In this document: positions 15,434-24,093 of the stretch, one piece after another
Layout: each line of letters starts with the position of its first letter
Numbering within the stretch: position 1 is the first letter of the stretch
Assembly (NCBI GenBank): GCA_964553615.1
Contig: CAZKMA010000003.1
Coordinates: forward strand, 1-64,000
Length of the DNA: 64,000 nucleotides
Source of the DNA: DATKUC01 sp964553615
Lineage (GTDB): Bacteria > Spirochaetota > Spirochaetia > DSM-27196 > DATKUC01
Reading direction: 5' to 3'
Notes under the pieces: model-generated
The model's database searches: none
What the model was told of the DNA's origin: nothing
What the model saw: the letters and a program-made list of their open reading frames with translations, nothing else
Position numbers and translations under genes: made by a program

Positions 15434-16483
15434 ATGAAGAAATATACCGTCCTTGATCTGCTGGATCTGGACCTGAAAGAGCACAACGCACTGAATCTCA
15501 AATGTATCGGTGGACGTTCAGGACTGACCCAGGAAATCACGGTACCCGATTTGAACCGTCCCGGGCTTGCGCTGACCGGTTTCTTTGACAATTTCGGTCC
15601 TCACCGAATCCAGATTTTTGGACGCGGAGAGCATGCTTACCTCGAGAAGCTGCAACGAGATGGAAATATCTCGAGCCTGCAGGAACTTTTTCGACAGGAA
15701 ATTCCGTGCTGTATCTTCACCCACGCACTGGATCCGACCGGTGACTTTCACGCAATGGCCGAAGAGGCGCATGTCCCGATCCTCCAGACCGACGTCGGAT
15801 CGAGTGAGTTTTCTTCACGTTTGATTCGCGCGTTGAGTAACGTATTTGCGCCTCAGATCATTATTCACGGCGTGCTCGTCGAGGTGTTCGGGATCGGCGT
15901 CCTCATTATCGGCGATAGTGGTGTCGGTAAAAGCGAGGCGGCCCTGGAACTCATTGAACGTGGTCACCGCCTGGTCGCTGACGATGCCGTGGAGATTCGC
16001 TGTATTGCCGGCAATATTCTGCAGGGTGCCGGTTCTCACAAGGCTCTCGGTCACCATATGGAGATCCGCGGACTCGGAATAATCAACATTACCCACATCT
16101 TCGGCGTCGGCGCCATTCGAGACAGCAAGCAGGTTCAGCTGGTGGTCGAGCTCGAACTTTGGGATCAGAACAAGGTGTATGACCGCATTGGCGCGGAGGA
16201 TAGGACCCGCGAGATACTCGGAGTGCACGTTCCGCACCTGCAGGTGCCGGTGAAACCCGGACGTAACGTCCCGATTATCATAGAGACGGCCGCAATGAAC
16301 GAACGGTTGAAGAAGATGGGCTATTACTCGGCCCGGGAGTTCAACCAGAGCGTGCTGAAGTGGCTTGAAAGCGAGAACGCTCGTAACCTATACTTCGAAA
16401 AACAGCGCGAGCTGCTTGAACGTGAGCGTCGCAACGGCATTCCGGACGAATCACGGACTGCGCCATCGGATGAACTAGACTAA
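15434..16483 (+). CDS. hprK: HPr kinase/phosphorylase
   Basis: 349 aa. Phosphorylates or dephosphorylates the regulatory serine of HPr. The N-terminal domain (about 1-135) is followed by the kinase domain with the P-loop IIGDSGVGKSEAALEL and the HprK signature EIRGLGIINITHIFGVGAI. It is 15 nt upstream of ptsH, its substrate gene. No PTS enzyme I or permease is in the window. That fits the regulatory-only HprK/HPr pairs known in spirochaetes and some proteobacteria. Confidence 0.96.
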   Translation: MKKYTVLDLLDLDLKEHNALNLKCIGGRSGLTQEITVPDLNRPGLALTGFFDNFGPHRIQIFGRGEHAYLEKLQRDGNISSLQELFRQEIPCCIFTHALDPTGDFHAMAEEAHVPILQTDVGSSEFSSRLIRALSNVFAPQIIIHGVLVEVFGIGVLIIGDSGVGKSEAALELIERGHRLVADDAVEIRCIAGNILQGAGSHKALGHHMEIRGLGIINITHIFGVGAIRDSKQVQLVVELELWDQNKVYDRIGAEDRTREILGVHVPHLQVPVKPGRNVPIIIETAAMNERLKKMGYYSAREFNQSVLKWLESENARNLYFEKQRELLERERRNGIPDESRTAPSDELD

Positions 16484-16498
16484 AAGCCGGGGACAACA

Positions 16499-16765
16499 AT
16501 GGTAGAGAGAGAAGTGACTATTCGCAACCGTGCGGGCATCCATGCGCGTCCGGCAGCCATGATCGTGCAGACCGCAAGCAAATTTGCAAGCAAGATCAAC
16601 TTTCAGAAGGATAACGAGACTGTGAACGCGAAGTCGATCATGGGTATCATTACCCTCGGTGCAGGGTACAACACTCGCATCATGATCGTAGCCGATGGCG
16701 ATGATGAAGGCGATGCGGTTGATGCGCTGACGAAACTGTTCGAGAACCGTTTCGAGGAAGAGTGA
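16499..16765 (+). CDS. ptsH: Phosphocarrier protein HPr
   Basis: 88 aa, standard size. The EI-dependent phosphorylation site histidine is in NRAGIHARPAAM, and the HprK target serine in NAKSIMGIITL, so both sites are intact. It sits between hprK and the DUF4390-like gene, whose GTG start overlaps its stop as GTGA. With neighbours rpoN and ntrYX it probably links carbon or phosphoenolpyruvate state to sigma-54 control; this is inferred from context. Confidence 0.96.
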   Translation: MVEREVTIRNRAGIHARPAAMIVQTASKFASKINFQKDNETVNAKSIMGIITLGAGYNTRIMIVADGDDEGDAVDALTKLFENRFEEE

Positions 16766-17391
16766 AGGACCGATCGAGATCAGAAAGACACTTTCTCATT
16801 TTCCCGAACGCTGTGCCGACGCTCCTGTTTATGCTCATCCTTGCCTGCGTGGGCATGCCCGCCTTCGCACTCGCCCTTGATGCGCAGGTTGCGCGTGCCA
16901 CGGGCGGGATATCCGTAACCATTTCTGCCGGCGATCCTCCGATTGTCGATGTGCTTCACACTCTTCGTGACGGAATGCGGGCCGAAATTACGTTCGTGAT
17001 CCAGGTCTACCATCGCAGCGACGGTCTGTTCCGGCTTTTCGGCGATCGACTCGTTCAGGAGGTGCGGGTGACCAGGGCAGCGCGTTGGGATGCGTTCAGC
17101 AGTCAGTACGTCATCTCCGGGACCGACCGGCCGGATGTCCGCACCTCGAGCAACACCGATTTCGAGCGCGAGTTTTTCGACCTGAGCGGATTTGTCCTTC
17201 CGTGGTCATTTGTGGATGGCGACAGTTCAGGAGATTCCGCCGGCTCCTCATATCTCATGGTTCAGATGCAGGTTCGCCCCATGAAGCTCGTTCCTGCCCT
17301 TGCAATTCTCTCTTTCCTGCGGATGGAACGGGAGATCGCCTCCGGCTGGCAGCGGATTGAGATCCCGCCGCAATCTCATTCAGGCGGATGA
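16762..17391 (+). CDS. DUF4390-like exported protein upstream of ntrY
   Basis: 209 aa. The N-terminal signal sequence (LFMLILACVGMPAFALA) is followed by a beta-rich domain of the type found immediately upstream of ntrY in many bacteria (DUF4390). A conserved-looking core includes VLHTLRDGMRAEITFVIQVY. The GTG start overlaps the ptsH stop, and the ntrY ATG follows its TGA after one nucleotide. It is probably periplasmic or anchored by the uncleaved leader. Function unknown; partnership with the NtrY sensor is suggested only by this conserved position. Confidence 0.7.
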   Translation: MKDRSRSERHFLIFPNAVPTLLFMLILACVGMPAFALALDAQVARATGGISVTISAGDPPIVDVLHTLRDGMRAEITFVIQVYHRSDGLFRLFGDRLVQEVRVTRAARWDAFSSQYVISGTDRPDVRTSSNTDFEREFFDLSGFVLPWSFVDGDSSGDSAGSSYLMVQMQVRPMKLVPALAILSFLRMEREIASGWQRIEIPPQSHSGG

Positions 17392-17392
17392 A

Positions 17393-19165
17393 ATGAAGAT
17401 CCGTCATTCGGCCAGTACATCCCTGACCAGCCTCATCAGTCTGGTTCTCCTCTATATGCTCCTTATCGGGCTGGTTCTCCTCTTCTCGAACCAGATTCTG
17501 ATGGACTTGACCTTCTCCCATACGTTTTCCAGCGCGCTGGTCATTTTTGTCGGTGTAGTCTTCCCTCTTGTCCTTTTCATCTCAATAGGGTTGAACATTG
17601 CCCGCCTTTTCCGGGACCGTGCGCTCGGACGTCCGGGAATCCGTTTCAAATTGCGGCTGCTGCTGTTCTTCTTCTTCATCGTTCTCCTTTCCTCGGTCCC
17701 GCAGGGAATACTCTCGATCAACTTCATAAACAGCGCGACGAACCTCTGGTTCAGCGGACAGACGGGAACCGCGCTGCAAAGCGCGCAGGAAATAGCGCTG
17801 CAGTACTACCAGGACAAGACAGATCGCCTTTCAGCCTTTTCGCAGAGCGGCGTGCTGCGCAGCCTTCTTCAGGACGTACCGCAGAATCCTCGTCGCGCCT
17901 GGGATGGAATCCGCACGCTGGAACCCGCGGTGGACTCGATGCAGGTCTTTGGGCCTTCCGGGGAAGATCTGTTCTTTGCCGGGTCTGCCGGGACTCGTTT
18001 GCGCTACAATCAGATTCAGAACAACCGGATTGGCGAGGTCGTGAAGGACTCAACCGGCAGCATAAGTTTTGTCCGGGTGGTTGTACGGCAACCGGCAGCG
18101 GGAACCGGACGAAACACGGTTGTCCTGAGCGAGGTGCTTCCGGCGGGCTTTGACAAGAGCGCCACCGAAATTACCCGGGCGCTGGAGACCTTCCGGCAGC
18201 TGGACCGGTTCCAGGGTATCTTTCTTCTGGGGGTTGTTCTGTTTTACGCGCTTTTTTCTCTTCCATTGCTGCTTCTCTCCATTCTGGTGAGCTTTTTTCT
18301 GAGCGACGAGATAATCCGGCCCATTGTGCAACTCGAAGAGGCGACCAGACGCGTTGCGGACGGAGACTTTTCCTACAGGATCCTGTCCCGCCGCGGGGAC
18401 GACCTGAGTCTCCTGGTCAGGTCATTCAATCAGATGGTTTCCGAACTGGAGCGTTCGCGGCAGAAGGCAATGCAGACCGAAAAGGTGGCGACCTGGCAGG
18501 AGATTGCGCAACAGCTTGCCCACGAGATAAAAAATCCTCTGACTCCGATCAAACTGTCCGCAGAGCGGATCCTGCGAAAATATAACCAGTCGGGGCCGGA
18601 AGGATCCGAAGATTTCCGGAACGTGCTTGAGTCCTCTGTCAGGTCCATCATCACCGAGGTGAACGGCCTGAGCAACCTTCTTTCGGAATTTCGGGACTTC
18701 TCCCGCATGCCACAGCCGATGCCGGAGTCCATTGCAATAGCCGGTATTGTTCAGGAAGTGGTAGCATCGTACGGGCCAACCACCGTTGTTGTCTTTCACA
18801 CCGAGCACATAGACCCGGAGATCAAGGTGAGCGCCGACCCTTCGCAGCTCCGACAGGTACTTGGAAATCTGTTCGGGAATGCCATCGATGCGATGAGCGG
18901 CCACGGAGATCTTTTCGTTCGCGCGGACCTTGTAAAAAAGGGAAATAGCCTTTACTGTAGAATCCAGGTTCAGGATACCGGCCCCGGTATTGCTCCTGAG
19001 TACCACGACAAGGTATTTAATCCATACTTCACCACCAAGAAGCACGGAACCGGCCTCGGCCTGGCAATTGTAGAACGCATTATCTTCGATCATCGCGGAC
19101 AGATCTGGTTTGAGACCGAATCGGGCCTGGGAACCACGTTTTTCATTGACCTTCCGGTTGGATAA
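17393..19165 (+). CDS. ntrY: Sensor histidine kinase NtrY-like
   Basis: 590 aa. N-terminal membrane helices (about 10-35, 45-65 and 83-105), an extracytoplasmic sensor region (about 108-270) and another helix lead into a HAMP domain. HisKA follows with the phospho-histidine in LAHEIKNPLTPIKLSAERI, then a complete HATPase (GNLFGNAIDAM, DTGPGI, GTGLGLAI). The start one nucleotide after the preceding stop fits the family N-terminus; an upstream in-frame extension overlaps the DUF4390-like gene. It pairs with the adjacent sigma-54 activator ntrX. Confidence 0.93.
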   Translation: MKIRHSASTSLTSLISLVLLYMLLIGLVLLFSNQILMDLTFSHTFSSALVIFVGVVFPLVLFISIGLNIARLFRDRALGRPGIRFKLRLLLFFFFIVLLSSVPQGILSINFINSATNLWFSGQTGTALQSAQEIALQYYQDKTDRLSAFSQSGVLRSLLQDVPQNPRRAWDGIRTLEPAVDSMQVFGPSGEDLFFAGSAGTRLRYNQIQNNRIGEVVKDSTGSISFVRVVVRQPAAGTGRNTVVLSEVLPAGFDKSATEITRALETFRQLDRFQGIFLLGVVLFYALFSLPLLLLSILVSFFLSDEIIRPIVQLEEATRRVADGDFSYRILSRRGDDLSLLVRSFNQMVSELERSRQKAMQTEKVATWQEIAQQLAHEIKNPLTPIKLSAERILRKYNQSGPEGSEDFRNVLESSVRSIITEVNGLSNLLSEFRDFSRMPQPMPESIAIAGIVQEVVASYGPTTVVVFHTEHIDPEIKVSADPSQLRQVLGNLFGNAIDAMSGHGDLFVRADLVKKGNSLYCRIQVQDTGPGIAPEYHDKVFNPYFTTKKHGTGLGLAIVERIIFDHRGQIWFETESGLGTTFFIDLPVG

Positions 19166-19168
19166 ACG

Positions 19169-20572
19169 ATGAACGACAACGGTAAGAGCAACGATAAGAC
19201 CTCAAGCGGAAACGTTCTCGTCGTTGACGACGAGCCCGGAATCCGGGACGTGCTGTCGGCAATTCTGGAAGACGAGGGATACAACATCCACGTCGCCGAG
19301 GATGGCCTCATCGGGTTATCACTGTTAAACACCGAGGATATCGATCTGGTCCTGCTGGATGTATGGCTGCCGAACATGGGCGGTATGGACGTACTGAAGG
19401 CCATCAAGCAGGACTGGCCGAACACCGAGGTGGTCATTATTTCGGGACACGGCAACATCGATATGGCAGTCAAGGCGCTGAAGCTTGGTGCGTTTGATTT
19501 TCTCGAGAAGCCGCTGAGTCTGGAGCGTGTTGTTACCGTAGCCAGAAACGCGATGCAGATGGAGGCGCTGCGTCGCGAGAATTTTCATCTGAAGAGCATT
19601 ATGTTCATGCAGGACGAGATTACCGGCCGCAGCTCTTCCGTCCTGCGCACGCGTGAACTGATACAGCAGAGTGCAGCAACCGATTCCCGGATCCTCATTA
19701 CCGGAGAGAATGGTACGGGCAAGGAACTGGTGGCCCGCGAGATTCATCGTCGGAGCAGCAGGAGTCACGGACCGTTTATTGAAGTGAACTGTGCGGCAAT
19801 TCCGGACACGCTCATTGAGAGCGAACTGTTCGGTCACGAGAAGGGTGCCTTCACCAGTGCGGTCGGCAGGCGCAAGGGCAAGTTTGAGCTTGCACACCGT
19901 GGAACCCTCTTTCTGGACGAGATTGCAGACATGTCTCTCAGTGCGCAGGCCAAGGTGCTGCGTGCAATTCAGGAGATGAAGTTCGAGCGGGTTGGAGCCG
20001 AGGAATCGATCTCCGTTGACGTTCGCCTCATTGCCGCCACAAATAAGGACATAGCCGAAGAGATACGCAAAGGGAGATTCAGGGAGGATCTCTATTTCCG
20101 ACTCAACGTAGTGCCGATCCACGTGGCACCACTTCGAGAACGAACCGACGACATTCCGCTGCTGGTCGACTATTTCATGAAGAAGCAGTCTGAAACCACA
20201 GGGTTACCGGTTCGCGCCATTTCGGAAGACGGGATGAAGATTCTGTTAGCGTATGAATGGCCGGGGAACATCCGGGAATTGAAAAATTTCGTGGAACGGA
20301 TTACTATTATGAGCGACGATACTGAGTTTACGGCTCAGAGCGTAACGTCTTGTCTGGGGGACAGGAAAGAGACGGGGGACAAGGAGGATTTCCTGGGGGA
20401 ATTCCAGGGGATGGGCCTGAACGAAGCCAGAGAAGTCTTCGAAAAGCGATTCATCGAACAGGGTCTGAAGAAGAACGGCAACAACATTACGAAGACTGCC
20501 CAAACGCTGGGGATATATCCCAGCAACCTGCATGGCAAGATCCGGAAGTATGGCATAAAGACAGACAAATGA
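19169..20572 (+). CDS. ntrX: Sigma-54-dependent response regulator NtrX-like
   Basis: 467 aa. Receiver domain (phosphoacceptor in LVLLDVWLPNMGG), AAA+ domain (about 145-385) with Walker A GENGTGKE, the sigma-54 contact loop GAFTSA and Walker B GTLFLDEIADM, then a Fis-type HTH (about 425-465). It starts 3 nt after ntrY and is its natural partner. It ends with ATGA overlapping the lexA start. All elements needed to activate sigma-54 promoters are present. Confidence 0.95.
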   Translation: MNDNGKSNDKTSSGNVLVVDDEPGIRDVLSAILEDEGYNIHVAEDGLIGLSLLNTEDIDLVLLDVWLPNMGGMDVLKAIKQDWPNTEVVIISGHGNIDMAVKALKLGAFDFLEKPLSLERVVTVARNAMQMEALRRENFHLKSIMFMQDEITGRSSSVLRTRELIQQSAATDSRILITGENGTGKELVAREIHRRSSRSHGPFIEVNCAAIPDTLIESELFGHEKGAFTSAVGRRKGKFELAHRGTLFLDEIADMSLSAQAKVLRAIQEMKFERVGAEESISVDVRLIAATNKDIAEEIRKGRFREDLYFRLNVVPIHVAPLRERTDDIPLLVDYFMKKQSETTGLPVRAISEDGMKILLAYEWPGNIRELKNFVERITIMSDDTEFTAQSVTSCLGDRKETGDKEDFLGEFQGMGLNEAREVFEKRFIEQGLKKNGNNITKTAQTLGIYPSNLHGKIRKYGIKTDK

Positions 20573-21174
20573 GAGAGATAACTGCCAGACAGCGGGAAGT
20601 GCTGCAGTACATCAAAGATTACGTGGCTGCCCACAAGTTTCCTCCTACCATCCGTGAGATTTCCGAACGTTTCTCGATATCCGTAAAAGGTGCCTACGAT
20701 CATGTGAAGGCGCTGGAAAAGAAGAGCTTCATCCACTGCAACAACAATCGTTCCCGCTCTATCGAAGTACTGGGGAACGATGCTGAAGACAGTGACCATG
20801 CCGTCCGGATTCCAATTATTGGAAACGTGGCTGCCGGCAAGCCGCTTTTTGCAGAGGAGAACTACGACGGAGTCGTCAGGATTGCGTTTGAATATGTCAG
20901 AAAAGGCAAGCACTTTGCGCTGCACGTCCGGGGAGACAGCATGAAGGATGCAGGAATTATGGACGGCGATATCGCGGTAATTCTGCAGCAAAGCACCGCG
21001 GAAAACGGTGATATTGTCGTTGCAATGGTCGAAGATGCGGTTACCCTGAAACGGTTCTACAAAGAGAAAAACAGGGTGCGCCTCAAGGCCGAGAATCCTG
21101 CCTTTCCTCCGATCTACACGCAGGACGTTCGTATTCTCGGGAAACTCGCTCACCTCATTCGCAACTATGTCTAA
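20569..21174 (+). CDS. lexA: LexA repressor
   Basis: 201 aa. SOS repressor that cleaves itself when RecA is activated. A winged HTH domain (about 1-65; PPTIREISERFSISVKGAYDHV) precedes the S24 peptidase domain with the Ala-Gly cleavage site in NVAAGKPL, the nucleophile in VRGDSMKD and the catalytic lysine in VTLKRFY. The ATG overlaps the ntrX stop (ATGA), so it is probably translated from the sigma-54 regulatory operon. I saw no separate lexA promoter or operator in front of it. Confidence 0.95.
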   Translation: MREITARQREVLQYIKDYVAAHKFPPTIREISERFSISVKGAYDHVKALEKKSFIHCNNNRSRSIEVLGNDAEDSDHAVRIPIIGNVAAGKPLFAEENYDGVVRIAFEYVRKGKHFALHVRGDSMKDAGIMDGDIAVILQQSTAENGDIVVAMVEDAVTLKRFYKEKNRVRLKAENPAFPPIYTQDVRILGKLAHLIRNYV

Positions 21175-22186
21175 AATGCCCGGCGTCTATCTGCTGCTCG
21201 GTCCGGAAGCCGGGGAGAAGCAGGACTTCATCGATTCAGTCCGGGCGGCAATCCAGAAACGCACAGGCGAAAAGCCGGAAGAGGCCAAATTCTACCAGTT
21301 CGAGACACCGGTGGCGGAGCTTCTTGCCCAGATCAGAAATGGCTCGCTTTTCGCTGCTCACCGGTTGGTGCTCCTGGAAGGAGTGGAACAGGTTCGAACC
21401 AAATCGGATGTGGAGGCACTCGTTGCCTACTGTGGAAAGCCCGCCGAGGACGTCACGCTGTTGCTTCTGAGTGAAGAACCTCAGGTGGACAAGCGCCTTT
21501 CCGCGGCAATTCCATCGGACCGACGCAAGATCTTCTGGGAGATGTTCGACAACCAGAAACTCGGATGGGTAACTTCTTATATGCGCCGTCTGGGATGTGC
21601 AATAAGCGCAGAGGCGGCAAATCTGTTGCTCGAGCTGGTGGAGAACAACACACAGGAACTGCGTGTCGAATGCGATCGGCTTGCGCTTTTCTTCGGAAAG
21701 GATCATGAAATTCAATTTGCCGACATCGAGCATTTTATCTATCACAGCAAAGAGGAAAATGTATTCACCCTGTTTGCGGAAATTGCTGCCGCAAATTTTC
21801 TGAACGCGCTGGAAATTCTGCAGAAGATCATGCTCGGGAGCGATGGAAACCCTGTGGGCATAATGGCCGGCCTGACCTGGCAGTTTCGCCGTTTGCTTGG
21901 CGTGCAAATTCTCCTGGATGACCGGTACGCGGTTCATGATGCGTTTCAGCGGATGAACATCCGGAGCAAGAGGACTCAGAAAGACTACGATGCCGGCCGG
22001 CAGAACTATAAACGGGACGCGCTCGAACGGATTGTGCTCCTTGCGGGTAAGTACGACGCGCTCCTGCGTCGGACGGCGAGCAGCCTGCATCCGCTGCTCA
22101 TGCAGATGTTTCTCTACTCGGTGGTCGTTCGCAAGGGAGCAGAGGCGGAAGTTCCGGATTATGAGCGTGGCGAGTACGAGCTATAG
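21167..22186 (+). CDS. holA: DNA polymerase III delta subunit
   Basis: 339 aa. Delta subunit of the clamp loader, which opens the beta sliding clamp. The N-terminal AAA-like fold (GVYLLLGPEAGEKQDFIDSV), the middle helical region (YMRRLGCAISAEAANLLLELVENN) and the C-terminal collar domain (about 210-335) follow the HolA layout. It overlaps the lexA 3' end by 8 nt, so clamp-loader and SOS repressor synthesis are linked at the transcript level. It converges on uvrC across a run of small hairpins. Confidence 0.9.
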   Translation: MSKMPGVYLLLGPEAGEKQDFIDSVRAAIQKRTGEKPEEAKFYQFETPVAELLAQIRNGSLFAAHRLVLLEGVEQVRTKSDVEALVAYCGKPAEDVTLLLLSEEPQVDKRLSAAIPSDRRKIFWEMFDNQKLGWVTSYMRRLGCAISAEAANLLLELVENNTQELRVECDRLALFFGKDHEIQFADIEHFIYHSKEENVFTLFAEIAAANFLNALEILQKIMLGSDGNPVGIMAGLTWQFRRLLGVQILLDDRYAVHDAFQRMNIRSKRTQKDYDAGRQNYKRDALERIVLLAGKYDALLRRTASSLHPLLMQMFLYSVVVRKGAEAEVPDYERGEYEL

Positions 22187-22200
22187 TCGGTAGTCTGGGC

Positions 22201-22254
22201 CCGCTCAAGCGGAGGAACCGCTCAAGCGGAGGGCCCCGCGGTAGCGGAGGGGCC
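22201..22254. repeat. Tandem hairpin repeats between holA and uvrC
   Basis: Three consecutive units of CCGC-n4-GCGG plus AGG (starting at 22201, 22218 and 22236); the first two are identical CCGCTCAAGCGG palindromes. A further stem GGCCCC/GGGGCC encloses the third. They overlap the last codons of uvrC (its stop is at 22222), which therefore read GPSATAGPSA. They may act as a bidirectional terminator without a T-tract or as a REP-like element. Confidence 0.6.
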
Positions 22255-24066
22255 TTCTGCGGCGTAATCCGCATCCGGTTTTCGCTGCTCGCCGAGTGCG
22301 GCCTGGACTTCCCTCGCTTTTCGTTCGCTGATTCCCGCTGCAGCGGCAAGGGTGGAAGGCTCTGCAGCAACCATTGCGGCGATATTACTGAACGTCTCGA
22401 GTAGCATTCTGCTCCGTTTCGGTCCTATTCCCGGAACCCCCTCCAGTTTTCCGAGGCCGATATCCTTCTGGCGAAGCCGCTGATTGAATCCAGTTGCAAA
22501 ACGATGCGCCTCGTCTCTCACCGCCTGCAGCACCCGCAGGGGTGGCGAGCCGTGAGGGAGCAGAACCGGATCCGATCTTCCGGGCAGATACACCTCTTCG
22601 TTCTTCTTGGCGAGTCCGATCAACGGAATTGTGAGGCCGAGCGCCTGCAGAATCGACATTGCTGCGCTCACCTGCCCCTTGCCTCCGTCAATCAGGATAA
22701 GATCCGGCGCCGGAAGATTTTCATTCATGACCCGGGTGTAGCGACGCGCGACTACCTCCCGCATTGATGCAAAGTCGTCGATGGCACCGTCGAGAGTCTT
22801 CACATGGAATCGGCGATAGCGAGGTTTGTCCGGTACTCCGTCCTTGAATGAGACCATCGATGCAACGGTATGTTTGCCTGAAAGCTGCGCTATATCGAAT
22901 CCTTCGATTCGTATGGGCAAACGCGGAAGTTTCAGGACCTGTTTCAACTCCTCCAGTGCCGGGATGTTGCCGCGTTCCCTGATCCGCTTTTCAAGGTCCT
23001 GTCGGGCGTTTTCGACTGTCATGCGCATAATGGATGCGTCGCGTCCCTCTTCGGGTGTGGACACAACTACGTGCAGGTCATGCGTCTTCACGAAGTAATC
23101 GGAGATGGGAGTCGTATCCATCGGGAACGGAAGAAACAGTTTCGTCGGAGGTTTTCGCACGGTTTCATAATACTGAAGAAGAAATTGCGCCAGGTCTTCT
23201 TCGTCGGACCCGTAGACCTGAGTCCGGAAAATATCGCTTCCGAGCAGCTTGCCGTTGCGCATCTGAAACACGACGAATGAGGCTATCTCCTCTTTCGCCG
23301 CAGATGCCACATAGTCACGTGCGTCGAGATCGAAATCCATGACCTGTTGATCCGACTGGAGTGTCCGGATTGCGGCTATGCTGTCGCGAAGCTCGGCCGC
23401 ACGTTCAAATCGGAGGGCGGCGGAATCCTCGCTCATCTTCTGTTCGAGTTGTGCGGTCAGCTCTTCGGTTTGTCCGGACAACAATGCACGGATATGATCC
23501 ACGTTCTCGCGGTAACCGTCGTGATCTATGCGTCCCGCGCACGGTGCTGTGCATCTGCCGATATGAAAGTACAGGCACGGGTGATCCTTTTTTTTCAGCG
23601 GTCCCTTGCACTTGCGCAGCGGAAAGAGCCGCTCTATCAATTCCAGGTAAGTGTCCAGGCTCTGAACGCTCGGGAAGGGGCCGAAGTACTCCGATCCGTC
23701 GTGGACAATGCGTCGGGTGCGGAATACCCGTGGATACTCGTCGTTCGTGATCCGGATGACCGGATAGGTCTTCCCGTCCTTCAGGTTTATGTTATATCGC
23801 GGTTTCCACCGCTTGATGAGATTGTTCTCCAGAATGAGCGCTTCGTACTCGTTCTGCGTGATGATGTAGTCTATCTGAGCCACTTTCTTCAGGAGCGTTG
23901 ATGTCTTGATATCCTTGTTTCCGGTGAAATACGATCGAACGCGATTAATGAGGATCTTTGCCTTGCCGACATAGATAATGCGGCCTGTGGCGTCTTTCAT
24001 GAGGTAGACGCCGGGCTGTCGGGGGAAGTGGGATATACTCTTTCGGTTGAGTGTGTGTTTCTCCAT
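22222..24066 (-). CDS. uvrC: Excinuclease ABC subunit C
   Basis: 614 aa. Makes both incisions around a lesion in nucleotide excision repair. GIY-YIG nuclease domain (GVYLMKDATGRIIYVGKAK), a cysteine-containing stretch (DHPCLYFHIGRCTAPC), the UVR motif (about 200-235), the RNase H-like second nuclease (LILIDGGKGQ) and C-terminal helix-hairpin-helix motifs (GVPGIGPKRSRMLLETF). The start at 24066 matches the family N-terminus; a longer upstream frame overlaps the divergent gene and has no homology. The last residues come from the hairpin repeats. No ribosome-binding site is evident. Confidence 0.95.
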   Translation of the reverse strand: MEKHTLNRKSISHFPRQPGVYLMKDATGRIIYVGKAKILINRVRSYFTGNKDIKTSTLLKKVAQIDYIITQNEYEALILENNLIKRWKPRYNINLKDGKTYPVIRITNDEYPRVFRTRRIVHDGSEYFGPFPSVQSLDTYLELIERLFPLRKCKGPLKKKDHPCLYFHIGRCTAPCAGRIDHDGYRENVDHIRALLSGQTEELTAQLEQKMSEDSAALRFERAAELRDSIAAIRTLQSDQQVMDFDLDARDYVASAAKEEIASFVVFQMRNGKLLGSDIFRTQVYGSDEEDLAQFLLQYYETVRKPPTKLFLPFPMDTTPISDYFVKTHDLHVVVSTPEEGRDASIMRMTVENARQDLEKRIRERGNIPALEELKQVLKLPRLPIRIEGFDIAQLSGKHTVASMVSFKDGVPDKPRYRRFHVKTLDGAIDDFASMREVVARRYTRVMNENLPAPDLILIDGGKGQVSAAMSILQALGLTIPLIGLAKKNEEVYLPGRSDPVLLPHGSPPLRVLQAVRDEAHRFATGFNQRLRQKDIGLGKLEGVPGIGPKRSRMLLETFSNIAAMVAAEPSTLAAAAGISERKAREVQAALGEQRKPDADYAAEGPSATAGPSA

Positions 24067-24093
24067 TTTTGCCGATAATAATGTATTAAACTT

